From assembly GCF_000426465.1 (NCBI RefSeq), contig NZ_AUFK01000003.1:1-44899 (forward strand): a DNA stretch of 44,899 nucleotides, in the 5' to 3' direction. The notes beneath the pieces were generated by a model. It did no database searches. It was not told the origin of the DNA and saw only the letters and a list, made by a program, of their open reading frames with translations. The stretch is from Epilithonimonas caeni DSM 17710. Lineage in GTDB: Bacteria > Bacteroidota > Bacteroidia > Flavobacteriales > Weeksellaceae. Below are positions 8,496 through 17,042 of the stretch, in pieces (within the stretch, counting starts at the first letter, position 1; each line of letters opens with the position of its first letter). The position numbers were made by a program, and so were the translations under genes.

Positions 8496-9938
8496 ATGAA
8501 ACAAAATTTATTATCATTAGTAGCAATAGGTTTATTGTTGCCTATGGGTTTAGCTGGACAAGAAGCTTCGACAGGAGGAGCTAATTCTGGATCACAAAAT
8601 ATTTCTCCATTCACACAATCTTCCAAAAGATTCAATGATTGGTCCATATCTATAGGGGCTGGTGTTCCATTGATCCAATCAGCGGATATGACGTCCATCA
8701 AGAATGGTAACGGGAAAAATCTTTTTGGATATTCTGCTTATGTAAGTGTTGATAAAGCTATTACCCATGCATTTGGACTTAATTTGCAATATGATAGAGG
8801 GGAGACAAGACAAGGTTATGCTAATACAAAAGATCATGTTGAGTTAACAGGAAGAGAAATAGCTGGTAGAACACAATATGATGCGATTTCTATTTTGGGG
8901 GATCTTAACTTTTCTAACCTTCTCAGAAGGGTGGATAATAAATCTCCGTTCAGATGGGCATTACACGGATATGCAGGTATTGGAACAATCGCATATAAGT
9001 CTTATAGACAAGATCCAGGTCCGTACAACCAAGTTTTAAATATTGAGAAAAAACCTTTCAAATTAGGATCTCTTTTCGGACAAGCGGGAGCTGGTCTTAA
9101 ATTTAAAATCAATAACAGATTTGATATAGAAGGAAGGGTAATGTATGTTGTGACTGGTGATGATGAGTTTGATGGAGCTGGTGTTGGACAAACAGGTTAT
9201 AACCTTACAGAAGATCAGATTTCAGATAATTTCTTCAACACAACTTTGGGAGTTACTTTCAAATTAGGGAAACATGAATCACACTTGATGTGGCATGATC
9301 CGTTACAAGAAATCTATTACAAGTTAGATGTGCTAGCAGACAAGACACAAGATCTAGAGGTTTGTAAAAAAGGAGATGTAGATAATGATGGAGTATGTGA
9401 TGATTGGGACAGACAGTTGGATACACCTGCTGGTGCAAGAGTTGATGGCGCTGGTGTAGCTTTAGATACAGATTTGGATGGTGTTATCGATCTTTATGAC
9501 AAATGTGTAACAGTTCCTGGGCCGGTAGAAAATAACGGTTGCCCACTTACAACAAATAACAATGGTGGAACAGGACTTGTTTCAGAAGAAACGACACTAC
9601 TTAAAGGCATTGAGTTTGATCTAAATTCAGATAGGATTTTACCTTCTAATACGCCAATCCTAAATAATGCAATTAATTATATTAATTCTTCTAACAGTAG
9701 CTTCCGAGTAATTGGTGGTACAGACACAAGGGGAACAGAAGAGTACAATCAAGGTCTTTCTGAAAGAAGAGCTAATAACGTTAAAGATTTCCTTATTCAA
9801 AACGGAGCTGATAAAAATAAAATCGAAGCTTTAGGAAAAGGAGAAACTGATCTTCTTTATCCAGAATGTGAACCAGCTTCTAAATGCCCGGAATGGAAAA
9901 ACAGAGCTAACAGAAGAGTTTATTTTGAAGCTAAATAA
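8496..9938 (+). CDS. OmpA family protein with TSP3 linker (copy 2)
   Basis: This 480-residue paralogue of the preceding gene has the same order: signal peptide (GLAGQ), beta-barrel, TSP3-like calcium linker and OmpA domain. The domain contains GGTDTRG, LSERRA and CPEWKNRANRRVYF. The barrel domain has diverged, while the linker is almost identical at protein level. Both copies keep a Cys pair before the final strand (ECEPASKC), possibly a disulfide. The gene lacks its own obvious promoter in the 26-nt gap, so the pair is probably one transcript, closed by a terminator 20 nt after the stop. Confidence 0.88.
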   Translation: MKQNLLSLVAIGLLLPMGLAGQEASTGGANSGSQNISPFTQSSKRFNDWSISIGAGVPLIQSADMTSIKNGNGKNLFGYSAYVSVDKAITHAFGLNLQYDRGETRQGYANTKDHVELTGREIAGRTQYDAISILGDLNFSNLLRRVDNKSPFRWALHGYAGIGTIAYKSYRQDPGPYNQVLNIEKKPFKLGSLFGQAGAGLKFKINNRFDIEGRVMYVVTGDDEFDGAGVGQTGYNLTEDQISDNFFNTTLGVTFKLGKHESHLMWHDPLQEIYYKLDVLADKTQDLEVCKKGDVDNDGVCDDWDRQLDTPAGARVDGAGVALDTDLDGVIDLYDKCVTVPGPVENNGCPLTTNNNGGTGLVSEETTLLKGIEFDLNSDRILPSNTPILNNAINYINSSNSSFRVIGGTDTRGTEEYNQGLSERRANNVKDFLIQNGADKNKIEALGKGETDLLYPECEPASKCPEWKNRANRRVYFEAK

Positions 9939-9958
9939 AAAAATAAATTCAATATTAT

Positions 9959-9987
9959 AAAAACCGCAGTAATGCGGTTTTTTTATT
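9959..9987 (+). terminator. Terminator after the OmpA pair
   Basis: AAAAACCGCA and TGCGGTTTTT form a 10-bp stem with a GTAA tetraloop, followed by more T. It is a strong intrinsic terminator. Confidence 0.9.
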
Positions 9988-10011
9988 TTATAGAAATGGT
10001 TAAATTTACAA

Positions 10012-11913
10012 ATGCTTTCTTTCACAGAATCACAGGACAGATTAATTCATCAAACACTCAAACAATTTTGGGGCTTTGATGATTTCCGGTCTTCACAAAA
10101 AAATATTATTCTTTCCGTTATTAATGGTAAAGATACTTTAGCTTTATTGCCGACTGGTGGCGGCAAATCTCTTTGCTATCAGTTGCCAGCGATTGTTTTG
10201 GAAGGAACTTGCATTGTTATTTCTCCACTTTTGGCATTGATGCGAGATCAGATTGATTCTTTGCAAGGTCTGGGAATTGAAGCTGAATTATTAAGTTCAG
10301 AATTAGACGAGTTCGAGGAAGAGTCTGTCTATAACCGCTGTAAAGATGGATTGATTAAGATTCTTTATATTTCTCCAGAAAGATTGCAAAATCAATTGTT
10401 TTTAAGAAATATTCAGGAAATCAATATCTCATTTATTGCAGTAGATGAAGCTCACTGTATTTCTGAATGGGGTTCGGATTTTCGTCCGAGTTATCAGAAC
10501 ATCAAAAAGTTTCGGCAGGAATTCAAAAATGTGCCTTGCCTTGCGTTGACGGCAACGGCTACAAACAAAGTAGTTGAAGAAATTTCAATCAGGCTAGGAC
10601 TTCATGATCCTCAGATTTATAAGCAAAGTTTCAAAAGAGACAGCCTGAATATCATTCTAGAAAATACCTCTAACAAGTACAACCGGATTTTAGAATTTCT
10701 AAGACAGAATCCGGTTTCAGGAATTATTTATACAAGGACCAGAAGAGAAGCAGAAGAGCTAACATTGTTTCTTAAAAATAACAGATTCCAAAATGTCGAT
10801 TTTTTTCATGCAGGTTTGACTCCTAATGAAAAAGAAAAGCTTCAGAAAAAATGGATTGCCAGTCAGTTTCACGTTTTGGTTTCCACCAATGCATTTGGGA
10901 TGGGAATCGATAAAGACAATGTTGGTTTTATTATCCATCTTTCACCTTCTTCCACGATTGAAAATTATTATCAGGAAATCGGAAGAGCTGGCAGAAATGG
11001 CGAAGAAGCCTTGGTGCTAATGCTTTGGAACGAGCAGGAACTCACAAACATCGATGATACATTCCAAAACCAAATTCCCGACAAGTCAGAATATCAAAAA
11101 ATATTGACTTATCTGTATTCTATTTTCCAGGTTGCTGATTCCGATTTGCCGGAAAGAACATTTCAGCTGGACATCAACAGAATTAAAAATCTGACCAAAT
11201 TATCAACCGCAAAAATCAAAAATATCCTGACGTTTCTGAACAATCAGGAACTCATTTATTACAAAAATAATATCTCGGCTTCTACCATTCAGAGTTTTAT
11301 ACAGTCTGATGAGTTGGAACAATTGGCCCCTTCCGATGCCTATTTTATGGAACTGTTGTTCAGGAACCTGCCAGGTTTGGCCATTCAGAAAGTACATTTC
11401 AGCGACTTGGCTTTTTGCAAAAAGAATGGGTTTGATATTTCAAATTTCAAGGAAAGACTGAAACAAATGCAGAAATCCGGACATCTGGAATATCTCGACG
11501 GAAGCCAGCATTCTATCAGGTTTTTGAAACCTAGAAATGATCAACATCTGTTTGGAGAATATTGGATACTTTTTAATAATATCCAGAAAAATAGACTGAG
11601 GAAGTGGGAAGAAAACAAATTCTTTATCCAGGATCCCGATTTCTGTAAAATGAAGTTGATTCTAAACTATTTCGGGGAAAGAGATGCGGAGAATTGTGGA
11701 AAATGTTCCATTTGTAGAAAGAGAACCAATTCCAAAAGAAACTTGTCTTCTGATATTGCCCAGCAGCTTTCCAATCGACCAATGTCATTGGACGAGATCG
11801 CGGCAAATCTTAATTTCTACTCCAAAGAATCTATTTCGGAAACACTGATTTTCCTTTTGGATATCGGGAAAGTCAAAATGTTGAACTACAAAACTTATAT
11901 GTTAAATAGTTAA
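10012..11913 (+). CDS. recQ: ATP-dependent DNA helicase RecQ
   Basis: This 633-residue 3'-5' superfamily-2 helicase acts in recombination and replication-fork repair. Walker A is LLPTGGGKS (about 45-53), the Walker B box is VDEAHCIS, and motif III is LTATAT. The helicase C domain has IYTRTRREAEEL, AFGMGIDKDNV and the arginine-finger motif QEIGRAGRNG. The zinc-binding Cys cluster CKMKL...CGKCSIC and part of the winged helix follow. There is no HRDC domain, so it is the short RecQ form. Flavobacteria commonly carry both a short and a long RecQ, and this is probably the short one. Confidence 0.92.
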   Translation: MLSFTESQDRLIHQTLKQFWGFDDFRSSQKNIILSVINGKDTLALLPTGGGKSLCYQLPAIVLEGTCIVISPLLALMRDQIDSLQGLGIEAELLSSELDEFEEESVYNRCKDGLIKILYISPERLQNQLFLRNIQEINISFIAVDEAHCISEWGSDFRPSYQNIKKFRQEFKNVPCLALTATATNKVVEEISIRLGLHDPQIYKQSFKRDSLNIILENTSNKYNRILEFLRQNPVSGIIYTRTRREAEELTLFLKNNRFQNVDFFHAGLTPNEKEKLQKKWIASQFHVLVSTNAFGMGIDKDNVGFIIHLSPSSTIENYYQEIGRAGRNGEEALVLMLWNEQELTNIDDTFQNQIPDKSEYQKILTYLYSIFQVADSDLPERTFQLDINRIKNLTKLSTAKIKNILTFLNNQELIYYKNNISASTIQSFIQSDELEQLAPSDAYFMELLFRNLPGLAIQKVHFSDLAFCKKNGFDISNFKERLKQMQKSGHLEYLDGSQHSIRFLKPRNDQHLFGEYWILFNNIQKNRLRKWEENKFFIQDPDFCKMKLILNYFGERDAENCGKCSICRKRTNSKRNLSSDIAQQLSNRPMSLDEIAANLNFYSKESISETLIFLLDIGKVKMLNYKTYMLNS

Positions 11914-11930
11914 AACCTTAAAAAATACCG

Positions 11931-12044
11931 ACAAAAGTCACAAAGGAAATTATAAAAATAAAACCCTATGAAGAGCAAAAAATAAACAATCATTGTTTTT
12001 TACTCTTTAAAGAGAAGTGAATGAAAATCTTATGTGACTTTTGT
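11931..12044. repeat. Nested inverted-repeat element
   Basis: ACAAAAGTCACA (11931-11942) and TGTGACTTTTGT (12033-12044) are perfect 12-bp inverted arms. Between them a second hairpin centres on AACAATcATTGTT, flanked by AGAGCAAAAAA and TTTTTTACTCT. The element fills the gap between recQ and fmt. It resembles small dispersed intergenic palindromes of flavobacteria and may serve as a terminator. Confidence 0.65.
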
Positions 12045-12091
12045 AATTGAAAACATACGAATTATCAGTTTTAATAAATCATCAATTATCA

Positions 12092-13054
12092 ATGCATACG
12101 AAATCCCTTAATGTCATTTTCTTCGGAACTCCCGATTTTGCAAAAGCTTCTCTGGAAGCCATATTCAATTCCCGTCACAAAGTTGTCGGCGTGGTAACAG
12201 CGGCAGACAAAGCCAGCGGAAGAGGAATGAAACTCACGCCTTCGCCAGTGAAAGTTTTCGCAGAAGAAAATAACCTCAACCTTTTCCAGCCGGAAAAACT
12301 TAGAAATCCGGAATTTTTAGAATCAATCAGAAATCTGGATGCGGATGTTTTTGTGGTTGTAGCTTTTAGGATGATGCCTCAGGTTTTGTTTTCGATTCCA
12401 AAATTGGGTACATTCAATCTACACGGTTCCTTATTGCCCGATTATCGTGGCGCAGCACCAATTAATTATGCGGTGATTAATGGTGAAAAAAAATCGGGTG
12501 TAACTACATTTTTCATCAATGAAAAAATAGATGAAGGACATATTCTTCTCCAGGCAGAAACCGAAGTTTTACCTGAAGATAATGCGGGAACACTTCACGA
12601 TAAATTGATGATAATCGGTGCAGATTTGGTGATTAAAACTTTGGACGGATTAGCAGACAATTCCATCACGGAAAAACCCCAGCCGGAAAAAGAAAATCCA
12701 AAAACAGCTTACAAAATATTCAAGGAAAATCTAAGAATCGATTGGAGTCAAAGTTCTGAAACGATTCATAATTTCGTGAGAGGAATGTCGCCTTATCCAA
12801 CAGCGTTTACTATTTTGAAAATCGGAGATGAGGAAAAATCACTGAAAATCTTCAAAGGACATTTTGAATTAATTTCCCATTCGAGGGAAGCCGGAGATTT
12901 TGATATTTCTAAAATTGAGTTCAAATTCTATACAAAAGACGGCATCTATTATCCGGAAGATGTTCAGATTCAGGGAAAGAAAAGGATGGCGGTGAAAGAT
13001 TTCCTTAACGGAATTCAGAATTTTGAGGATTATAAAAAAATCTTAGACCAATAG
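12092..13054 (+). CDS. fmt: Methionyl-tRNA formyltransferase
   Basis: Fmt formylates initiator Met-tRNA with 10-formyl-tetrahydrofolate before translation starts. The 320-residue protein has the Rossmann start VIFFGTPDFA. The formyl-folate binding and catalytic segment NLHGSLLPDYRGAAPINYA carries the conserved Asn, His and Ser-Leu-Leu-Pro. The conserved Asp lies in a VTTFFINEKIDEG strand. A C-terminal OB-like tRNA domain begins near residue 210. ATG 12092 is chosen over the TTG at 12047 because the latter adds 15 residues not expected in the family and begins beside the upstream repeat. The length is normal. nudK starts 29 nt downstream. Confidence 0.93.
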   Translation: MHTKSLNVIFFGTPDFAKASLEAIFNSRHKVVGVVTAADKASGRGMKLTPSPVKVFAEENNLNLFQPEKLRNPEFLESIRNLDADVFVVVAFRMMPQVLFSIPKLGTFNLHGSLLPDYRGAAPINYAVINGEKKSGVTTFFINEKIDEGHILLQAETEVLPEDNAGTLHDKLMIIGADLVIKTLDGLADNSITEKPQPEKENPKTAYKIFKENLRIDWSQSSETIHNFVRGMSPYPTAFTILKIGDEEKSLKIFKGHFELISHSREAGDFDISKIEFKFYTKDGIYYPEDVQIQGKKRMAVKDFLNGIQNFEDYKKILDQ

Positions 13055-13083
13055 GAAAATAGACGAATAGATAATAGATCCAA

Positions 13084-13665
13084 ATGCAAAATAATAGAGT
13101 CAAAATTTTAAAAACAGAAATCCTCTCTGATAATTGGTACACTTTGAACAAAGTGACTTTCGAATATTTAAAGAAAAACGGAACGATGGAAATCCAAAGC
13201 AGGGAAGCTTATGACCGTGGAAATGGCGCAACGATTTTACTTTATAATAAAGAATCAAAAACCGTTATTCTTACAAGACAATTTCGTTTACCAACTTACA
13301 TCAACGGCAACGAAGACGGAATGATGATTGAAGCCTGTGCCGGGCTTTTGGACAAAGATAATCCCGAAGATTGCATCAAAAGAGAAACGGAAGAGGAATT
13401 GGGCTATGAAATTTCGGACATCAAGAAGGTGTTCGAGGTTTATATGTCGCCGGGTTCGGTAACGGAAATTCTTTACTTTTTCATCGCAGAATATTCCAAA
13501 TCTATGAAAATCAATGATGGAGGCGGGCTGGAAGATGAGCAGGAAGAGATTGAAGTTTTGGAACTCGACATCGACAAAGCGCTTGAGATGATTGACTCGG
13601 GCGAAATCAAAGATGCTAAAACGATTATGTTACTTCAGCATGTGAGACTCAAAAATATTTTATAG
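13084..13665 (+). CDS. nudK: NUDIX hydrolase, GDP-mannose pyrophosphatase NudK type
   Basis: This 193-residue protein resembles E. coli NudK along its whole length: the YDRGNGATILLYN strand, the RQFR motif, the Nudix box region AGLLDKDNPEDCIKRETEEE (REtEEElGY), YMSPGSVTE, and EIEVLELDIDKALEMI near the end. NudK hydrolyses GDP-mannose to GMP and mannose-1-phosphate with Mg. The metal-binding glutamates are present. It lies between fmt and a secreted endonuclease-family gene with short gaps (29 and 32 nt), so cotranscription is likely but does not clearly link the functions. Confidence 0.88.
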   Translation: MQNNRVKILKTEILSDNWYTLNKVTFEYLKKNGTMEIQSREAYDRGNGATILLYNKESKTVILTRQFRLPTYINGNEDGMMIEACAGLLDKDNPEDCIKRETEEELGYEISDIKKVFEVYMSPGSVTEILYFFIAEYSKSMKINDGGGLEDEQEEIEVLELDIDKALEMIDSGEIKDAKTIMLLQHVRLKNIL

Positions 13666-13697
13666 ATTAAAAATCAATTCAATTATAAAAATTTAAA

Positions 13698-14528
13698 ATG
13701 AAAAAATTATTTTTCGGATTATTATTGTCGTCTAATCTTTTCTTTTCCCAGGATTTGAAAGTGATGACGTACAACATCCGGCTGTCTTTGGAAAGTGACA
13801 AGGAAAATTCTTGGGATAATAGAAAAGTCGATGCTTTGGCGTTGATGTCCTATTATCATCCGGATTATTTCGGGGTTCAGGAAGCGGTTCCACAACAAAT
13901 GACGGATATCAAAACAACACTTAAAGATTATGATTACGTTGGCGTTGGAAGGGATGACGGTAAAAACCAAGGCGAATTTTCAGCGATTTTTTATGACAAA
14001 AATAAACTGGAAGTTATTAAATCAGGAACTTTCTGGTTGAGCGAAACACCGGAAAAACCTTCAAAAGGCTGGGATGCGGCGTACAATAGAGTTTGCACTT
14101 ATGCGTTTTTCAAAATCAAGAAAACAGGAAAACGATTCCTGGCGATGAATCTGCACTTCGATCACGTTGGTGATATTGCCAGAGTGAATTCTGCAAAACT
14201 GATTCTTGAAAAAATCAAAGAACTCAATCCGAAAAATCTGCCATTAACTTTAACTGGGGATTTTAATTTAACGGATGATTCTGAACCAATAAAAATTATT
14301 TCAAAGTCTTTGGATAATGCTTATTATCATTCCAGAACACTACATTATGGACCAAAAGGAACATTCACGGCATTTGATGTCAACACGGTTCCAAAAGAGA
14401 GAATTGATTACATTTTTGTAAAAGGTTTTGATGTGTTGTCCAATAGGACAATTAATGACCGACGCGAAAATCTGCTTTATCCCTCCGACCATTTTCCGAT
14501 TTTGGCGGAGTTTAGTTTTAAGAAATAA
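13698..14528 (+). CDS. Secreted endonuclease/exonuclease/phosphatase family protein
   Basis: The 276-residue protein has a signal peptide (ending NLFFSQ) and the complete DNase I-like fold motif set: VMTYNIRL, GVQEA, the NLHFDH segment with its catalytic His, GDFNLT, and the final SDHFPI Asp-His pair. Metal and catalytic residues are present, so it should be an active Mg-dependent phosphodiesterase or phosphatase outside the cytoplasm. The substrate cannot be told from sequence: nucleic acid, sphingomyelin and sugar or inositol phosphates are all possible. The GWDAAYNR segment is typical of the bacterial secreted subgroup near glycosidase genes. A convergent GH3 enzyme lies downstream. A terminator follows. 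Confidence 0.87.
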   Translation: MKKLFFGLLLSSNLFFSQDLKVMTYNIRLSLESDKENSWDNRKVDALALMSYYHPDYFGVQEAVPQQMTDIKTTLKDYDYVGVGRDDGKNQGEFSAIFYDKNKLEVIKSGTFWLSETPEKPSKGWDAAYNRVCTYAFFKIKKTGKRFLAMNLHFDHVGDIARVNSAKLILEKIKELNPKNLPLTLTGDFNLTDDSEPIKIISKSLDNAYYHSRTLHYGPKGTFTAFDVNTVPKERIDYIFVKGFDVLSNRTINDRRENLLYPSDHFPILAEFSFKK

Positions 14529-14536
14529 ACAAAGCA

Positions 14537-14568
14537 AAAATCCTCTTATGAAAAGAGGATTTTATTTT
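14537..14568 (+). terminator. Terminator after the endonuclease-family gene
   Basis: AAAATCCTCTT (14537-14547) and AAGAGGATTTT (14553-14563) form an 11-bp stem followed by a T-rich tail. Confidence 0.85.
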
Positions 14569-14580
14569 TTGTCTCTCGCA

Positions 14581-14642
14581 AATCAAGCAGATTTTGCAGA
14601 TTCATTTTAGAAAAAATCTGCGTTATCTGAAAAATCTGCAAG
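14581..14642. repeat. GCAGATT-type palindromic repeat
   Basis: GCAGATTTTGCAGATT (14587-14602) faces AATCTGC (14615-14621) and AAATCTGC (14632-14639). The arms can pair in more than one register. From memory, similar GCAGATT palindromes are common between Bacteroidota genes. On the minus strand it lies just after the GH3 stop and may terminate that transcript. Confidence 0.6.
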
Positions 14643-14660
14643 GTTTTTTAATAAGAAAGC

Positions 14661-16883
14661 TTATTTCTCCCAAACGATCTTCTTCGTCATCACATCGCTG
14701 GAATTAGTCCCGACCATTATCTCAAATTCTCCCGCTTCCCAATCGTAATTCAGCTCGTCATCGTAGAATTTTAAATCTTCTGGAGTCAATTTGAAAGTAA
14801 CCGTTTTGTTTTCGCCTTTTTTCAAAGCTATTTTTTGAAAACCTTTCAGTTCTTTTACAGGTCTTACGACTTTTCCGAACAAATCTCTGATGTATAACTG
14901 AACCACTTCTTCGCCGTCAAAATTTCCTGTATTGGCAACATTGACATTAATCGCTAAGGCTTGATTTCCTTTAAGATTTTCAGAACTCAGATTAAAGTTT
15001 GAATATTTGAAATCCGTATAGCTCAATCCAAATCCAAAAGGAAATTTCGGGTCATTGTCCAAATCAATATAAGCGGAAACATAGTTTCTGTCTGTTGATT
15101 TTTCAGCAGGTCTTCCCGTGTTGTAATGGTTGTAATAGATTGGGATTTGTCCTTCTGTTCTTGGAAATGTCATAGGTAATTTTCCACCAGGATTTACATT
15201 TCCGAATAGAATATCCGCAATAGAATTTCCCGCTTCTGTTCCCAGCCACCAGCTGTAAACGATTGCCGAGATATTATCCGCAGCCCAGTCAAAAACCAAA
15301 GGTCTTCCGGCATTAATCAAAAGAACGATTGGTTTTCCTGTTTTAGCAATTTCTTTCAATAAATCTTCCTGAACGCCCGAGAAATGAATATTACTACGGC
15401 TTTTCGCTTCACCGCTCATAGCATGTCCTTCTCCAAGAGTCATTATCACAACATCTGCTTTTTTTGCTGTTTCAACAGCTTCTGCAAACATCGATTTGTC
15501 TTGGTCATTTTCATTACAACCTTTGGCATAAAGCAAAGTTGAGTTTTTGTCTAATTGGTTTTTGATGCCGTCAAATTGAGTAACGATTCTTTGCGCATCA
15601 TCTTTGAAAGGAACCGACCAGAATCCGTGCATCGCAACGGCTTCTTTCCCAAAAGGACCAATCAAAGCTACTGTCTTTGTAGATTTTGAAAGCGGAAGGA
15701 TTTTCTTCTCGTTCTTTAAGAGAACCACACTTTTTGCGCCAAACTCTCTCCCGAATTTTCTGTTCTCAAGATTGTTCGTCTGTTGTTTTTGTCTGTCATT
15801 ATTGATATATCGATAAGGGTCATCAAATAATCCCATTTCAAATTTTTTGATTAAAATTCTTCTAACAGCATCATCCACAAATTTGATATCCACTTTTCCT
15901 TCTTTTACCAGTTTTGGTAGTTGTTCCATATAGATTCGGCTTTCCATATCCATATCGCTTCCGGCAAGAATCGCTCTTTCGCCAGCTTCAGCATTGTCTT
16001 TGGCGTAGCCGTGCTTTATCATTTCACCGATGCTTCCCCAATCGGAAACCACGAAACCTTGGAAATTCCATTTTCCTTTTAATAGATCTCTCAGGATATA
16101 TTTGTTAGCCGTTGCAGGAATGCCGTTGATATCATTGAATGAATTCATAAACGTTGCAACACCAGCTTCAGCTGCTGCTTTGAACGGTGGCAAATACGTT
16201 TCATTCAATTGTCTCAAACTCATATCCACAGAATTATAATCTCTTCCGCCAACAGCGGCGCCATAGGCTGCAAAATGTTTTGCGCAAGCCATTATTGCAT
16301 CAATATTTCCCAGACCTTTTCCCTGGAAACCTTTGATTCTTGCCAATCCGATTTTAGTTCCGAGATAAGTATCTTCACCGGAACCTTCCATCACACGTCC
16401 CCATCTTGGGTCTCTGGCGATATCCACCATTGGTGCGAATGTCCAGTGAATCCCATAAGCTGAGGCTTCTGTTGCTGCAATCCTTTCGGATTTTTCTATC
16501 ATTTCCAAATCCCAGCTTGCTGCCTGACCAAGGTTGATGGGGAATGTCGTTCGGAAACCGTGAATCACGTCTTGCCCAAATAACAAAGGGATTTTTAATC
16601 TTGATTGTAAAGCCAATTTCTGAAAAGCCTTGGTTTCTTCTGCGCCAGTTACATTGAGCATAGAACCGACTTTTCCCTCTTTTATTTCTTCTAAAACTTT
16701 TTTGGAGTTAGAGTTCTGAGGCCCGGTTGCGTATTCGAAGCCACTGTATTGGACGAGTTGTCCTGCTTTTTCTTCCAAGGTCATTTTGGAAATTAATTCA
16801 TTGACTTTTTGGTCGATGCTTTTCTGGGCAGAAATGCTAATCGCAAAAGTCATAAACAGAAAGGAAAAGAAGTGTTTTTTCAT
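14661..16883 (-). CDS. bglX: Periplasmic GH3 beta-glucosidase, BglX type
   Basis: This 740-residue exported glycoside hydrolase has a signal peptide ending SISAQ. The GH3 N-terminal TIM barrel carries the nucleophile Asp281 in GFVVSDWGS and the substrate-binding segment AKHFAAYG. The GH3 C-terminal domain holds GEGHAMSGEAKSR, which supplies the acid/base region. A fibronectin type III-like domain at about 650-738 is typical. It should release glucose from beta-linked oligosaccharides. The length matches E. coli BglX (about 765). An AAAACGTTTT palindrome sits 4-13 nt before the start codon and could be an operator. The gene is convergent with the endonuclease gene and downstream of the M43 protease gene on the same strand. 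Confidence 0.92.
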   Translation of the reverse strand: MKKHFFSFLFMTFAISISAQKSIDQKVNELISKMTLEEKAGQLVQYSGFEYATGPQNSNSKKVLEEIKEGKVGSMLNVTGAEETKAFQKLALQSRLKIPLLFGQDVIHGFRTTFPINLGQAASWDLEMIEKSERIAATEASAYGIHWTFAPMVDIARDPRWGRVMEGSGEDTYLGTKIGLARIKGFQGKGLGNIDAIMACAKHFAAYGAAVGGRDYNSVDMSLRQLNETYLPPFKAAAEAGVATFMNSFNDINGIPATANKYILRDLLKGKWNFQGFVVSDWGSIGEMIKHGYAKDNAEAGERAILAGSDMDMESRIYMEQLPKLVKEGKVDIKFVDDAVRRILIKKFEMGLFDDPYRYINNDRQKQQTNNLENRKFGREFGAKSVVLLKNEKKILPLSKSTKTVALIGPFGKEAVAMHGFWSVPFKDDAQRIVTQFDGIKNQLDKNSTLLYAKGCNENDQDKSMFAEAVETAKKADVVIMTLGEGHAMSGEAKSRSNIHFSGVQEDLLKEIAKTGKPIVLLINAGRPLVFDWAADNISAIVYSWWLGTEAGNSIADILFGNVNPGGKLPMTFPRTEGQIPIYYNHYNTGRPAEKSTDRNYVSAYIDLDNDPKFPFGFGLSYTDFKYSNFNLSSENLKGNQALAINVNVANTGNFDGEEVVQLYIRDLFGKVVRPVKELKGFQKIALKKGENKTVTFKLTPEDLKFYDDELNYDWEAGEFEIMVGTNSSDVMTKKIVWEK

Positions 16884-16886
16884 TAG

Positions 16887-16896
16887 AAAACGTTTT
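16887..16896. promoter_or_regulatory. Possible operator before the GH3 gene
   Basis: AAAACGTTTT is a perfect 10-bp palindrome immediately upstream of the bglX start. Its central CG with A/T flanks resembles LacI-family operators of sugar genes. No regulator gene is visible nearby, so this is only suggestive. Confidence 0.3.
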
Positions 16897-16962
16897 GTCT
16901 CTTTTTGAGAAATTAATATCTGTAAAAATAATATTTAATTTCATTAATAATGATATCTAAAC

Positions 16963-17023
16963 AAAAAAAGCTGTTTTCGCAATTCGCAAAAAAAGCTGTT
17001 TTCGCAATTCGCAAAAACAGCTT
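16963..17023 (-). terminator. Terminator of the M43 gene with a duplicated arm
   Basis: On the minus strand AAGCTGTTTTTGCG pairs with CGCGAAAAC-like AGCTT sequence to give a long stem and a T7 tail. The 3' arm plus tail is present twice as a perfect 25-bp tandem repeat (16963-16987 and 16988-17012). Either copy can pair with the 5' arm at 17013-17023, giving two alternative terminators in series. Confidence 0.75.
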
Positions 17024-17042
17024 AGATAAATTAAATATTTTG

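Noticed and set aside
12047-12091. TTG start giving a longer Fmt
   Set aside because: The extra 15 residues are not expected in the family, and the TTG lies next to the repeat at 11931-12044.
16963-17012. CRISPR-like repeat
   Set aside because: There are only two adjacent units without spacers, and they form part of a terminator.
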